Shown here piece after piece: positions 1 to 12,036 of a DNA stretch of 64,000 nt. This stretch comes from Plumapathes pennacea (lineage: Eukaryota; Cnidaria; Anthozoa; Antipatharia; Myriopathidae), in NCBI GenBank assembly GCA_964036295.1, contig OZ038470.1, positions 13,273,578 to 13,337,577 on the forward strand, written 5' to 3'. Made by a program: the position numbers and the translations under genes. Position 1 is the stretch's first letter. Each line of letters starts with the position of its first letter. Under the pieces are notes generated by a model. That model saw only the letters and a list, made by a program, of their open reading frames with translations, searched no databases and was not told where the DNA came from.

Positions 1-267
1 CGAAACTCCGGTCGCCAGTGATACTTATCATCGTTTTCCCACGTTGACCCTTTTTTATAAGTGGGTACAGTGATACCGCCTCCCTGAATGACCACTTATA
101 GTAATAAACTACCTTCCTTTGGGCGACTGCGCAACAGAAGTTACAATTCCGTCACTCACTCAGATTTCTATTAGTGAAATCTCTCTTAAACGACTGCGAT
201 CACCTTTGAGGCATGATATTCCAATGTAGGTACGTGTATGAGTCTCTATGCTTTTGTACCTCCACAG

Positions 268-757
268 GTCATTTTTGGCACAGGAGATTACCTACAGGCA
301 GTCACAGCGACGGCGAATGCGTCATTTGTGCGCGGAGCAGCAAGTCAGGTGAAGATGATTTGAATGTTATCTTGAGTCACAGAAGAAAGCGGGAGTTTGT
401 TAACATGAGACAAATGTCGAGAAGCATAACGCCGCCACTTATATTTCCTGTTACACAAGGCATTTTGCCGAAGCAAAAACACTATGACGGACAAGCCCCG
501 AGGCACGTTTATTTCTGACTCACGTACTTTATGGATGATGATTGGCTGTGAAAATGATGCTCGGCCAAGTGTTACTTTAACACATTCTACGTTCTATTCT
601 CATGAACTGCATGGGGATTGTATTTCATTGCTTTTTTTGGGCCATTCAACTTTCAACATTACCTCTTCCTTTTCAGGGAGTCATCTTCTGTGCTTTCATC
701 CACGAGTCTCGAGCACTAACGGAACTCAAGGAGAGAAATGATCTGAAAAAACCTTGA
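268..757 (+). CDS. Possible 3' end of an unrecognised gene (two exons)
   Basis: Two AG/GT-bounded segments can be joined in one open frame. The first is 268-348 (81 nt; acceptor in a pyrimidine-rich stretch, donor GTGAAG). The second is 677-757, after the acceptor TTTTCAG, ending in TGA at 755-757. The last exon reads as a short hydrophobic stretch (VIFCAF) followed by a charged helix-like tail (ALTELKERNDLKKP). That would suit the C-terminus of a small single-pass membrane or mitochondrial protein. I do not recognise the family, other frames of the first segment are also open, and any earlier exons lie outside the window. Treat this as a hypothesis. Confidence 0.3.
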
Positions 758-810
758 AGAAACTGAAGAAACAGTCGTCACCTTTATTATGCACTGATCT
801 GCACAATACC

Positions 811-1090
811 GGCGCCGGTTGTTCAAAGCTCGATTTGGCTAACCCTTGATTGTATTAAAGTAAATGTTGACGTCTTTTTTTTTTTTTTTTTTGTTTTTTT
901 TTTTTGTTTTTTTTGGCCTCGAAATGAGGTTTCGCGCTTACTTCAGTCGACTTGCTCGATATGTTTTGAACTGGATTAAGCTTTTCATTTTAGTTAGTCT
1001 TTGAATGATTAAAACCTGCAGTTTGTTTGCGCAGTGTTTTTAGATAAGGAATCTGCTAATCAGCTTAATCGAGCTTTGAACGGCCGGGCC
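811..1090. mobile_element. Inverted-repeat element, same family as the 21.1-21.6 kb foldback
   Basis: The left end reads GGTTGTTCAAAGCTCGATTT. The right end, reverse-complemented, starts CGGCCGTTCAAAGCTCGATT. The ends also contain the GCTAA and AATCG words that mark the better preserved copies near 21.2-21.6 kb. A long T-rich run lies inside (about 876-915). No coding capacity is visible, so it is probably a nonautonomous DNA transposon. Confidence 0.55.
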
Positions 1091-1269
1091 TTAGTGTCTG
1101 TGGTGCAAATAGACTCTCACACTATAAGATACAGCTTGGATCTGACCTACGAGACACATGTAAAGAATTAGTTTGGAAACAATCTCCTATTGTCGAGAAT
1201 ATATCACCTACGAAAACAGACGAGTTTTCTGCTCGGATTTTTCGCCTGTTGTGGCTTTGCGCCACAAGA

Positions 1270-1506
1270 GGGTGCGTTCGATTGACCGTATTCCGGAATA
1301 GGGATTATACCTAAAATGTTCCAAAGTTTTGCTTGCTCCAGTGGGGGAAGTTTTTTTTCGGGATTGTTTTCAAAACCTTCACGCTGACATTTCGAACAGC
1401 TCCCGTTACATCTCGACATAATTCAGCTCCAAAGAAAAATATCTTATCAATCAGTATCGCCAGTATTGCTATTCCTATTCCGGAATAGACCAAATCGAAC
1501 GCGCCC
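1270..1506. mobile_element. MITE with ~37-bp terminal inverted repeats
   Basis: The left end starts GGGTGCGTTCGATTGACC and continues to TATTCCGGAATAGG. The right end, reverse-complemented, starts GGGCGCGTTCGATTTGGTC and continues to the same TATTCCGGAATAGG word. The element is 237 bp with no credible gene. The GGGCGCGTTCGATT-type ends resemble hAT-like MITEs, but I cannot verify a target-site duplication. Confidence 0.7.
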
Positions 1507-2142
1507 TAACTGAACACCCTAAAATGGACGGTTGGAGCTGGTTCCGAGGGTTTCCGTCTCGGAGGGAGTTCACTGTGCGCTCCACATTCAGTTCCCTCGA
1601 TCTGCACGGACATCCTTTATATGTTCAGTGCTGTTAATGCTTTGTGCTTCATACTGCAGGAACTTGTGCATTTACAGGTTTCCTATCAGATGAGAAGAAG
1701 TGAATGCTGGACAGACTTCTTTGATGACTAGACGCAAATTTATGTTCATATACCTGTACATTACCTACCCCAGGCTAAAATGACATGTATCTCCAAAGTT
1801 CCAACCCTAATCCTTAACCCTAACCCTTCGGAGATGTCCATAAGGTTCGGTCCTTTCGAGACATGGTCCTTTTGAGATATCCCTTTTAGCCCTTTTCGAC
1901 CCCATAACGGCGGCGAATATGCACAACTTGAGCGAGAGTCGATGACGCGCACGCGCATCTCGTGACACTGCTCCTGTGAGTGCTAAATTATGATTGGTCA
2001 AAGTATTGCAGTGTTGACATTCTTAATGGGACGACTGTACACAGGCTACGGCTGGCGTGGCCCATAAAAGCAACAGCGGACAGTGAATCCTCTGAAAGCG
2101 CGGGCTAGGACTGCACTGTTTCCTCGCGGCTTTGAAGCAATC
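1507..2142. other. Upstream region of the GLUT gene, no gene seen
   Basis: This non-coding stretch leads into the first GLUT exon. It holds a degenerate segment at about 1513-1590 that shares GTCCGTTTTAG-like words with 21950-22110, and a short CCTAACCC-type stretch at about 1805-1828. I see no convincing TATA box. The promoter of exon 1a presumably lies within it. Confidence 0.4.
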
Positions 2143-5100
2143 ATGGCAGAAGAGAAGGGGGAGGCACGTGGAGTAACGAGCGAACACGAGGAAATACCTC
2201 TGAGCGCCTACGAAGTCGAAGAACACGTGGAGTCACGAGTCAGCAGTAACAAATGGACGCTGTGGCTTCTCTACAGTACTGGCGTCGCCATAGTTGGATC
2301 CTCGCTTCAGTTTGGCTACAATACGACTTGTATTAACGCTCCGGAGCAGGTAAATGAAGATGTGTGAATGTTGTGGTTGATATAAATATTGCCCTTTCGG
2401 CGCTCGAGAAGTTCGCTATTTAAACTGGGCCATTAAATTACGGGCTCCAAATTACGTCTGTGTAGTGCAGTCTATTATGCTCGATGCTGTAATGAAGTTC
2501 ATGAAAATCTTAGTGTGTCAGAGACGCAGCGTAGGTTGTTTTAAAGTTGTTTATTATTCGGCACTTCTTCATTCCTATCGTGATGGGGTCCTGAATTAAT
2601 TTAATATGATATGTTGGTTAAACATTTGAACAACGGAAGTGGTCCTTTGTCACGCTATAATCTCTTTTGCTATAGACTGTTTATAAGGCAGTCCGCCGTT
2701 TCTCTCCAAGATCGTATGCGCGAGTAGATAGTCTGTTTCGATCACTATCGTGGCGTGAGTGAGCCGTGGTCACGAGTTTCACACGAAATCCGCTCACATT
2801 GTCGGAAGGCTTGGTTACCAAAGTAATCATGGCGGACGAGGAGGAGGCGACTGACAACGAACAAACTCCTTTGAACAAACGCCATCTAAATTCCGTACCG
2901 CAAGATAACACTAAATGGACGTTATGGCTTGTCTACACTACAGGAGTTGTTATAATTGGTTCTTCGCTTCAGTTTGGCTACAATACGTCTTGTATCAACG
3001 CTCCCGAGCAGGTGATATATGGCGCGTTCTTGCGAAATTTGCAATTCGATATTAGCAATTCATGTGGCATTTTTTTACTCGATCAAAAGACAAACGGAAG
3101 ATATTTATGTCGATAATTTTCTTAAAGGTATCATTAGTTTAAATTTTCGAAATCGTGACCCCGACAACAGTTTGTAAATATTTTACGAACAGTGCACATG
3201 TGCGAGTGTTAAAATGCTTCGAGTTCTTTGAGTATATCGGCCTAGGTACAAAGTGGTATGGGAGAAAGCTATATATTATCGTGTAGTTTTATTCTGTAAT
3301 CTCACACGTACTATTTGATTTGTTGTTCTTCCAATCGATTGCTCACGCGAAGTTGATTATTTACTGACGTATTTGAAATATTAAATAATAATGTTGGGTT
3401 AAAAGTTTATTGTGATTCATCAGTGGAAGATCTTCGTGTTGATTCGGCAGTCAGTTTCAATATCTATTTGGACCAAAATTTATCAAGAACACTCTATGTA
3501 GATATCCATTTTTTCTGCAATATTCCTAAATCTAATTGTGAGTCTTCTTTGTAACTCAGTCAAGGATTGTGACCTGCTATTTCTTGATATATATATATAT
3601 ATATATATTTTTTTTTTGTTAATTTAGAAAATAGTTGATTGAATTTTTGTCATTACACAATGAGGTATGACAATGATATCTTGACCACCTTTTAATATTG
3701 TGACTCGGGATGTAATGTTACAATATATATTCTTTATGTTTATCCCCAAAGTTTGTCCATGGGATTCTCAGTACTAGGTAATGGAAGGATAATGCATGAA
3801 AAGTAAATTTATTTGCATGATCATATGACATTAATCTCCCAATGAAATAATATATTATAATTAAAATAATTTGATATTAAAATATCCCACCATCATGATA
3901 TATTCCAACAAGATGCATTTAAGAATTTGCTCTTGACATTTCATGATTAAATATCAAATACTAGAGTACTGTAATGTTGCAGTATTACAGTTCAGTTAGT
4001 GTAAGCACAGACTGCTAAGTTTTAATTCATCTACCTCATTTTCATACCCTTCCAGATATAGAGAAGATCGAGTTTCATGACTTTGCATATAGATTTAAAA
4101 TCAAGTTTAATTTGCATTGCAAACCAATATTACTGTTGGTTCTGTTGCCATTATGGAGAGGTTGTTATTTTGATGGGTTGGGTCTGGTTTTGGTGGCCAT
4201 TTAATGCCAGTGGCTGTTGCGGTTTAATAAATAGAGGATATTACATAGCGGCACGAAGATATGAATTTTATTTTTGAGTGGTAAAAACAATATTTTACGA
4301 ACGAGCGCTTCGTGAGTGAGTAAAATATTGTTTTTACCATGAGAAAATAAAATCCATATCTTCAAGCTGCCGTGTAATTTTCTTTTTATTATATTAGACA
4401 TGGGGGTTTTACGAGAAATTGCACAAACAACTGTGCAAAAAGGGAGAAATGATGCCAATGATATCCTCACTAGTGAGGATATGGAAAATACGCCACTCGG
4501 GTCCTGGATGTAGTTTCGTATGGATTTTACGCATGGTATATTTTCCAGTAAAACATTCGTGTCTATATAATAATTAGATATAGTAAACATAACATATTAT
4601 GGATCATTGGATAGGGCAAAAAAAGAAACTGGCTGTTGTAGACAGGTGGCCATTATTTGATAGGTTGATGATGAATTTATTATAAAATATATGTTTCAGG
4701 ACATCAAGAAGTTCTTTAGGACTAGAACCTCAGGATTTAGTGACATGGAATGGTCCACGGCAGTCGCTATATTTGCCATTGGTGGGATGTTTGGTGCTTT
4801 GACTGGTCCTGTTGTTGCTAACATACTGGGCAGGTCAGTATTATTTTATATATACATATTATTAACAAAATAAATGGTGATCGTACAGTATGTTTATTGG
4901 GTGTGATATCTTATATATAATTATATAAAGTGTGACATCTTTAAGAAGAAACAATGCACATGATTCACAACCATACAAGTACTCATATATTCATAAAATA
5001 TTGTACTAACAGTTTGTGTACAAAAGCCGCACTTTTACTATCTACAAAATAATCCATTCACAATTCACATAAAAATATTTTAGACAGTATTGTAATATAC

Positions 5101-5606
5101 AATATTATTGTGACATGCCATTTTGGAAAGTAAAATATAGTGTTACTTTTGATATCAGTTACCAAAACCTCCTAAATGTGGATCAGTGTGGCTAAAACTA
5201 GAGTAGTACTGCACATTGCTATTGAAAAAAAAAAAGTGAAGTATTGATATAAAAAATATGACACTTACACTCTTGTTAAAGTTGAACTGTTTATTCCTCG
5301 GCTTCAGGAAGAATGCTTTGCTGGTGAACAACATTCCCGCCTTGATTGGGTCTCTGTTGATGTTCCTGTCATATCACACAGAACAATCAGCCCTTCTGAT
5401 TGTTGGCAGATTGGTCATTGGAGTGAACTGTGGTATGTGAATACAACACATGTCATGCTAATAAATCATACCTGCATTGGGCCATTTAATAGTGGAGTAC
5501 ATTTTATCTAGAAATACTATATTTCACATATTTCACAGAAAAGCAAGATTAAAAACTAACTAAAGCTATTTTTTGTAAGCAATATTTTCTTATATCATCA
5601 ATGATT

Positions 5607-5647
<41 letters not shown>

Positions 5648-6791
5648 GGAATCAACACAGCAGTTGCTCCACTTTATCTCTCTGAAATTGCCCCTGTCAA
5701 TTTGCGAGGCTCTCTGGGGACCCTCAACCAATTTGGAATTGTCACCGGCCTCCTTGTGGGATTTGTCTTTGGCCTAGAACAGGTACAGTAATGTACTGAT
5801 GATGATTATAGAAATGAAAATAGGTAAATAACACTTATTTAAATTTACATTATTGAGATGGTTTTTACAGCAGTCACACATTAAATGTGACTTAAATGTG
5901 AAATTTTGTTTGTTTATTTTTATTTTCAGTTGCTGGGAAATGCTTCAGGGTGGCCCTATCTTTTGTCATTCAGCGTTGTACCATCCATCCTCCAGTTGAT
6001 TACTCTTCCATTCTGCCCCAAAAGCCCTCGATATTTGTTACTGAAATGTAACGAGGAATCCAAGGCAATAGAAGGTGTTTATGTCTTCTGTTTATGATAA
6101 TGCTATAGCCAGTTGCCAGTTCATACATTACCGCGAGTATAAATAATTCTTAGTAATGAGTCAAACAAGTTGTTTATATTTTATCCAAACTTACTGCTGA
6201 GTAGTAGGATTGAGTACTCGTATGAGGTACTCCAAGTTGAAATGAGTCAATTTTTGATGCAGTTGACTCTCAAGTACTTTATATCTGCAAGTATTAGGTT
6301 CTTTAAAAGATTAGATGCACCCAGCACATGCAAAATGTTAAGTACAGCAACTGTTATTTGTAATGTATGTGCTTGATGTAAACTTAACTCTCACTTTCTG
6401 TTTTTTTTTTCTCTGTGCACCTTTGTTTGCTTGTCTCTCTGTCTCATTATATCTAATCTCTCTTTCTCTATTTTTCATTGACCAGCACTCCAACTTCTGA
6501 GGGGCTCCACTGATGTCAGTCAAGATATTGAAGAAATGAAAGTAAGTTAAGACAACCATGTAATGTTTCATTCCCTGTTAAAACTGCAGGCATATCAGAA
6601 AAAAACTCAGCAAGATAGGGAAGGAAGGAAACAAAAACCAAGTGGATGGATATATTTGTTTAGTGGCTTTGTGTACCATCTGACCAGATATCGTTTTCAT
6701 AACCAATCAGCACCCAAAAACTACAATCAGGAATGACATGCCTAGCCTTGACAGATGGAAAAGCCTCCGTTTTATAACAAGGCCCGTTGTG

Positions 6792-6833
<42 letters not shown>

Positions 6834-9800
6834 TCCATTTGCAGGTGGAACAGGACACGGAAAGCCAGGAAGAAAAGATCAGTGTTATGCAGCTTTTTCG
6901 GCTCAAAGAACTGCAGATGCCATTACTGATAAGTGTTGTGATGCAACTGTCACAGCAGCTGAGTGGAATCAATGCTGTGAGTACTGTAGTTCAGAATACA
7001 AAATCTCCCATCCATTCAAGAAGAAAATGTATGAGTGATGTAGTGAGAATTGATAGTTCAGTTGAAGATAATCTTTCTTAGCAAGCTATCAAAAGCCAAG
7101 TTCTCCTTACTATATGATATGTTTTTGGTGAAATTGAAAAGTGAAAATTGAGGTTCGTTACTTTCCCGAGTTCAAGATACAAATTCTTCTGGCCATTCAA
7201 AAACAAAATAGCAGTTTTGGTGAGAATTTGCAGCTGACTCAACTTCCGTCCGAATAAATTCTCCATACTGTATGATATATTGCTGATGAGACTGAAAGAG
7301 AAAATTGATCACTATCAGGAGTCAAATGACAAACTTTTATTGCATCAATCAGCTCCAGCTGCATGTATGTCTTCGCAAGCAAAGCTGCAATGCTCCTTGG
7401 TCATTTGTTTGGGCTAACTAAACCTCCACTTATATGTTGTCAATATCAAGTTGTTGTTGTTGTTGTTGTTGTTGTCATTGTTGTTTCTTTTTCTCAATTC
7501 GGATCGCTTTTCTGTACTTTAATTTCGTTTTCTCGGGCTTGTAAACTTAGTACGTGATTATTTAGAGTCGATGCAAAGGACCCGGCTAATACAAAGTTCT
7601 TGTACTAGGTTTTCTACTACTCTACGTCCATTTTTGAGAGCGCTGGCGTCAAGGAGAGTCGAGCCGCCACGTCTGCCATAGGTGCCGTCAGTTTGCTCAT
7701 GACAGCAATAACGGTGGGTTGTACATATTAGAGAGTTTAAGATTGCCGTTTTCTGCAGCCCTCAAACCTTCCACCTCAAACCGCAAGAAGTTTTTACATG
7801 GTTAGGAACACGCTTTTTGGGTAGATTTTTCCCCTGTAGAGATTTTTCTCTACCAGTAGGTGGAGGACCGAAGCTGTGGAGTTTTTGAGCTGTCGAGATG
7901 TAGAACTGGAGAGCTGTGGAGCTGTAGAACTGTTGCTTTTAGCAAACGGGACTTGTAAGTGACTATTTGTGGGCTGCAGTATTTGGCAATCTGACTAAGA
8001 GCGCCCCTTTACATTACAAAACAAATTACTGCTAACTAACCACAGTGCCTATAATATGTTCTTTCTATTAGTCATTAGGTGTGCACTCAACGTTGAAAAA
8101 TAAGTTGCACATGCGTACTGCATTAACAGTATCCTTTTTGTCGCCATGGTAACTCATTTTAGGTGAAGCTTGTGGAGGTTTTGGGAAGACGGACACTAAT
8201 GCTGTATGGTATTGGAGGGATGTTTGTTTTCTATGCTGTCATGACTCTCAGCTTCGCTCTCCAGGTAAGGAGCACAATTAGTTGCAGTTTCCACGGACGA
8301 TAGTGCAGGGTATTTATTTTTAACAAAATGATCTAACAAATGCCTCCAAAAAATGGATCAAAATCTCAGGATTTTGATATTTTATTTCGCTTTCTTGAGT
8401 TATATTTTGCAAAGTATCTTTGCTTACATTACTTTCAGTAGTGTTCTTCGCGTTTTCTTTGTAGTCTTTATTTATTGTTTTTTTTTTTTTTTTTTTTTTT
8501 TTTTCGTTTGCTTGTTTTGTATGCAGGACGAATGGTCAGGAATGAATTACATTTCGGTGGTCAGCACGCTGATCCTGGTCGCATCTTTTCAGCTTGGTCC
8601 AGGTGAGAAATAAAATCTGCTTCTACTTAGTCGTGTGATTGAGTACAAGAAGTTTCCTGTATCCTGCGTAACTTTGGTTAGACTGATCTCCCAAAATACA
8701 AAATGACGCCCAGGCCATTTGCACCTACTGTGACTAAAGGCTTCGTAAAACGAGGACACATTGTGGCGGCGGCAATGATAGCGTGCATGTTTCCCACATG
8801 TTGCCCCGTTTTGCCACGCGCGAAACTTTGGTTGCGGACACAAAATTTGTGTCCAGGACATAAGAAATGTTTCTGAAAAACTCTGCGAAACATCCGTTGT
8901 GTCCTCACTGAGCGCAACATTGTTGCGGCACGTTTTTCCACCCTGGAAATATCGGAGGACACAATGTGTCCTCGTTTGGCCTTGCTTCAAGTCTCCTGTG
9001 TCCGTAGGTCCCATCCCATGGTTCATCACGGCCGAGTTGTTCTCTCAGGGCACCCGCCCGGCAGCTGTTAGTGTCGCGGGAGTTACAAACTGGCTGGCCA
9101 ACTTTCTTGTGGGCATTGGATTTCCCGCGATGCAGGTTCGTGCATTCCATTTGAAATGGCATTGTATTCTCAGCCAGTCAGCGCCCAAGTAGTGCAGTAA
9201 GTTATAGAAATCCCATAACCATTTGCGTACCTCGTAGTTTGATTGTGGCGGCCATGTTGGATCAGAAGCAACCTTCGCTATTTTCACCATTGAATTTCAA
9301 TGCGAAGGAACAGATCTTGAATAGAAATCAGTCAGAATATTTGGCGAGATCCTTCTTATAAGTTTTAAATAAGAGAATTATGTGTAAAAGAAATTTATAT
9401 CTATCAACATATGCTTGTATGATATTGATGCCTGGATTAAGGTCACTCATTAGTACATTGGAAATATATACCTTTACAACGCACAGCTACAACACTCAAA
9501 CCAAGAAATAATCCTTTAGTCAACTATTTACCTGATATAGTATGCATTTTAACGATAACATACATTGGAACCCCGTTAATACGGCCAGATTTTTATATCC
9601 CGGTGGTGGCCGTATTAACGGGGTTCCACTGTAGTTTGACATTGTAGGCACTTTGAGCCTTTTTGTGTTGAGTTTTTGCTATGTTTCTATATCCTCTTCA
9701 GAAAGCCCTCCATCCTTACACCTTCCTTGTGTTCATGGCACTACTGGCCATTTTCTGGACATTTACGTACTTCTTGGTGCCAGAAACCAAGGGCAGAACA

Positions 9801-9905
9801 ATAGAGGACATCACAGCTGGCTTCAAGAAACCGCCAGACAGGGCTAACGTGTTCTATGACGCTGTAGCACAAGAACAAAAAGATGCGAATGACAAAAATA
9901 TGTGA
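2143..9905 (+). CDS. Class I facilitative glucose transporter (GLUT/SLC2A family)
   Basis: Twelve exons encode 515 residues: 2143-2349, 4700-4833, 5308-5432, 5649-5782, 5930-6074, 6486-6541, 6845-6976, 7609-7713, 8163-8264, 8527-8602, 9008-9135 and 9702-9905. With the alternative first exon 2829-3011 the product is 507 residues. The protein is a 12-helix major facilitator that moves sugar down its gradient across the plasma membrane. Family marks are visible: QQLSGINA in helix 7 (304-311; QLS is typical of glucose-preferring class I members), GRR after helix 8, GPGPIPWF in helix 10 (about 404-411) and PETKGRT after helix 12 (475-481). The usual PESPR after helix 6 reads PKSPR (230-234). Length and intron phases fit the family throughout. 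The start ATG at 2143 was chosen over an in-frame ATG at 2083 because both alternative first exons carry the same IMA context there. An ATTAAA at 10205 may be the poly(A) signal. I am sure of the family, not of the exact orthologue. Confidence 0.93.
2829..3011 (+). CDS. Alternative first exon 1b of the GLUT gene
   Basis: This is a second complete first exon, 480 bp after exon 1a. It has its own ATG (AATCATGG context), a different acidic N-terminal tail starting [12 protein letters not shown], and a near-identical first transmembrane helix. From WTLW to INAPEQ, 27 of 32 residues match exon 1a. Both exons end after CAG in phase 0 with a GT donor, so either can splice to the exon at 4700 but the two cannot be used together. 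This implies alternative promoters and two N-terminal isoforms. Exon duplication without use of one copy is the alternative, but both copies are intact. Confidence 0.85.
3590..3618. repeat. AT dinucleotide run followed by poly-T in GLUT intron 1
   Basis: About eleven TA/AT units are followed directly by a T run. This is a simple sequence repeat inside the long first intron, which is otherwise AT-rich and without exons between 3012 and 4230. Confidence 0.8.
4231..4571. mobile_element. Hairpin MITE, copy 1 (copy 2 at 31.1 kb)
   Basis: About 340 bp in GLUT intron 1 match 31113-31455 in the same orientation with scattered differences. Near its left end is a strong hairpin: GGTAAAAACAATATTTTAC is followed by a short loop (GAACGAGCGCTTCGTGAGTGA) and the inverse GTAAAATATTGTTTTTACC. 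A smaller palindrome, ATATCCTCACTAGTGAGGATAT, lies near 4465. Open frames inside it are not conserved as a gene. Confidence 0.8.
7440..7486. repeat. GTT trinucleotide microsatellite in GLUT intron 7
   Basis: About nine GTT units, slightly interrupted, lie between the exons at 6845-6976 and 7609-7713. The upstream part of the same intron (about 7000-7330) looks like decayed copies of the TTAA-flanked MITE family seen intact at 49.3 kb. Shared words include GTATGAGTGATG and ATACTGTATGATAT. Confidence 0.65.
9566..9636. mobile_element. Tiny palindromic element in the last GLUT intron
   Basis: TGGAACCCCGTTAATACGGCC is followed about 25 bases later by GGCCGTATTAACGGGGTTCCA, its near-perfect inverse complement. 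The whole element is about 70 bp and could form a stem of about 21 bp. It contains no coding sequence and lies 65 bp before the last exon. Confidence 0.75.
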
Positions 9906-12036
9906 ATGTTATAACCATAGTTTGATGATAGAACGGTTTACGATTTTGTTTTAAGCATGACAAATTTAAAGCACCAAGAACCAGTAGTAGTGGCCGTACG
10001 AAGGAAATAATATATTTCAACCAACTTGGAGTCATTAAAGTTATCGTAGAGGCGGTTGGAAGACACTTTCGACCAACCAGAAGACAAAGTGAACCGGCAG
10101 AGCCAATCGCAGTGGCTGTTATAAGACACTTTTGACCAATTACATTATCGCGCCAATCGGAGCGGCAGTAACTAAGCACTTTCAATTTATTAAGAGACAA
10201 AGTTATTAAAGCATCAAAGCAACTTGTTTAGCCGGCTATACCAAACCACATTTGGGTTTTGTTTACCGAAAGAATGTGACAAAACTTGATTCAACCAAAA
10301 CAAAACACATTCAATCGAAAACCGTTTTATTGGTCGGCGTATTTATCTTGTAGTTTAGTAAAGAATGGCACTTCGTTCTCAGTCACTATGGGGAATATAA
10401 ACTATCACTTGCTTTCATTAAGTTACATATATGGTAAATGCATTATTTATATTTGAATAAGCCCTTAGCGAGTAAGGATTCGTATTATGACCTGTGTAAT
10501 GTGTGACCACTCAAACAAAAGCTCTCAATGAGTGTATTTTAATAGATGTGTTCTTTTTCAGCTCCTAAATTGTCAAATGAAACGTGAGGTGCTGAGGGGT
10601 GAAGTGCAAGTTATCAGTAAGCGCATTCTAACAAAGCAATGTTTACTGGTGTGTGAAGTTCGTGTTATTATTTCTTTGTATTTTCTTTCGATATATTTTT
10701 GTCACATTTTTAACCCGTGACCACTGTAAAAGTAAATTTCTTATTTTGCAGTTTTGTTTTACGTTAGCAGAATTCTAGTCTCTAAGAGAACCCCAGGCAA
10801 CAATGGATTGCATCAATTCAAAGTGTTGGTGGATATCCTAGGGGTTTTCGTTATTCTAACACCACCGTAAATGGACGGGCCCTAATCTGATAAGAGTCTG
10901 TAGAATACTATGGTCAAATGTATTGAATTGTAGTAATTTATCTGAGATACAAATAAGGATTTTGTTAGGTTGGTCAATTATTAAAAGGGAGAAGGTAGTT
11001 CCTTATTTTACTGAAAATGTATTGTTTAATGAATTCCGAACGTAATAAAATCGAAAACAAAAACGATGTTTCACCGATGAAAGCTTTAATGGTCAAATCA
11101 TACATTCCAGGATACAAACAAAAAATACAAGCGCGCACAGTATTGTGGGTCACTGAACGAATTCAAACACTTTTTGTAAGAAATCTGGCTTACGCCAAGT
11201 TTTATCATAAGGCCAAAACAGCTAAACTTCACGAATTGCTCATGGGGGTGTAAAAACTGGTAGCTTAGTAATATTCAGACGGAAGGAATGTGCGAGTGTT
11301 TTCTTCCCCGGATGCAAACTACAAACGCAAAAATTATGAGGCGTGTGTGTAGTGTTTAGCATGTGATGAATTCACTCAGGTCTGTTTCAGCTGTGTTGTA
11401 GCGGCACGGATACGTGGAAATCGAAACGAAAACTCGCTACACAATAGAGATAACCACCGTGACGTCACCTCGGTAAAGTCACGTGATGTTCGCAGTATCC
11501 CTTTGGCAAAATAGAATAACGAAGGTAGTAAATTGTCGCTATAGAATTATAATGAGACCAGTTACAATTGTTTCAGTGGTGACTCAGCAATGTGAAAATC
11601 ACGTGCTTTCGTCTAAGAACCCCCCCTTCCCCAGGCGCAGGGTAACTGATAGAACGGACAAAAACAGGCGTATCAAATTCGTATCGTTAATACGTGCTAA
11701 ATAAAACTGACGCATTTGTGACGAATCACTGGACTGTTGTTTTTATTGAAGAAGTTTAAATTTGTCATGTCGAAGCTCATGAACAAAGCATGCAAGACTA
11801 CTATATATATATACAAATTTTTTAGTAAAATTTTAAAAATAATTGACAGATTATACTACACTGAAGCCTCCTTAGCATCTGATCATCATGACAAGCTAAA
11901 TAGCGGGACTAATTTAGTAAACGGCCCAGGGACATTCAAGGCTACTGCGAACTAATTAAAACTGTAGATTAAGTAAGTCCTTCTATTTTACTTCAGACTT
12001 CAGTTTCTGACGTGTCATTGCACAGAGTCCGTATTC
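9906..12036. other. Intergenic stretch between the GLUT gene and the intronless - strand gene
   Basis: About 10460-10650 shares words (CTCTCAATGAG, TGTCAAATGAAAC, GCGCATTCTAACA) with the 88-bp tandem repeat at 44.3-44.7 kb, so it is a dispersed copy of that family. On the - strand, AATAAA at 11742-11747 could serve the gene at 12037-12843. The open frames here (for example 11017-11253) show no recognisable domain. I see no further genes. Confidence 0.45.

Noticed and set aside
1800-1830. Interstitial telomere repeat (CCTAACCC words)
   Set aside because: Only two or three imperfect units are present, too few to claim a telomeric origin.
4201-4590. 129-codon - strand frame in GLUT intron 1
   Set aside because: It coincides with the hairpin MITE. 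The copy at 31.1 kb has a similar frame only because of shared descent.
11017-11253. 78-codon + strand frame in the GLUT-downstream spacer
   Set aside because: It has an ATG and even composition, but no domain, no partner exons and no similarity I can recognise. Frames of this length are expected by chance.
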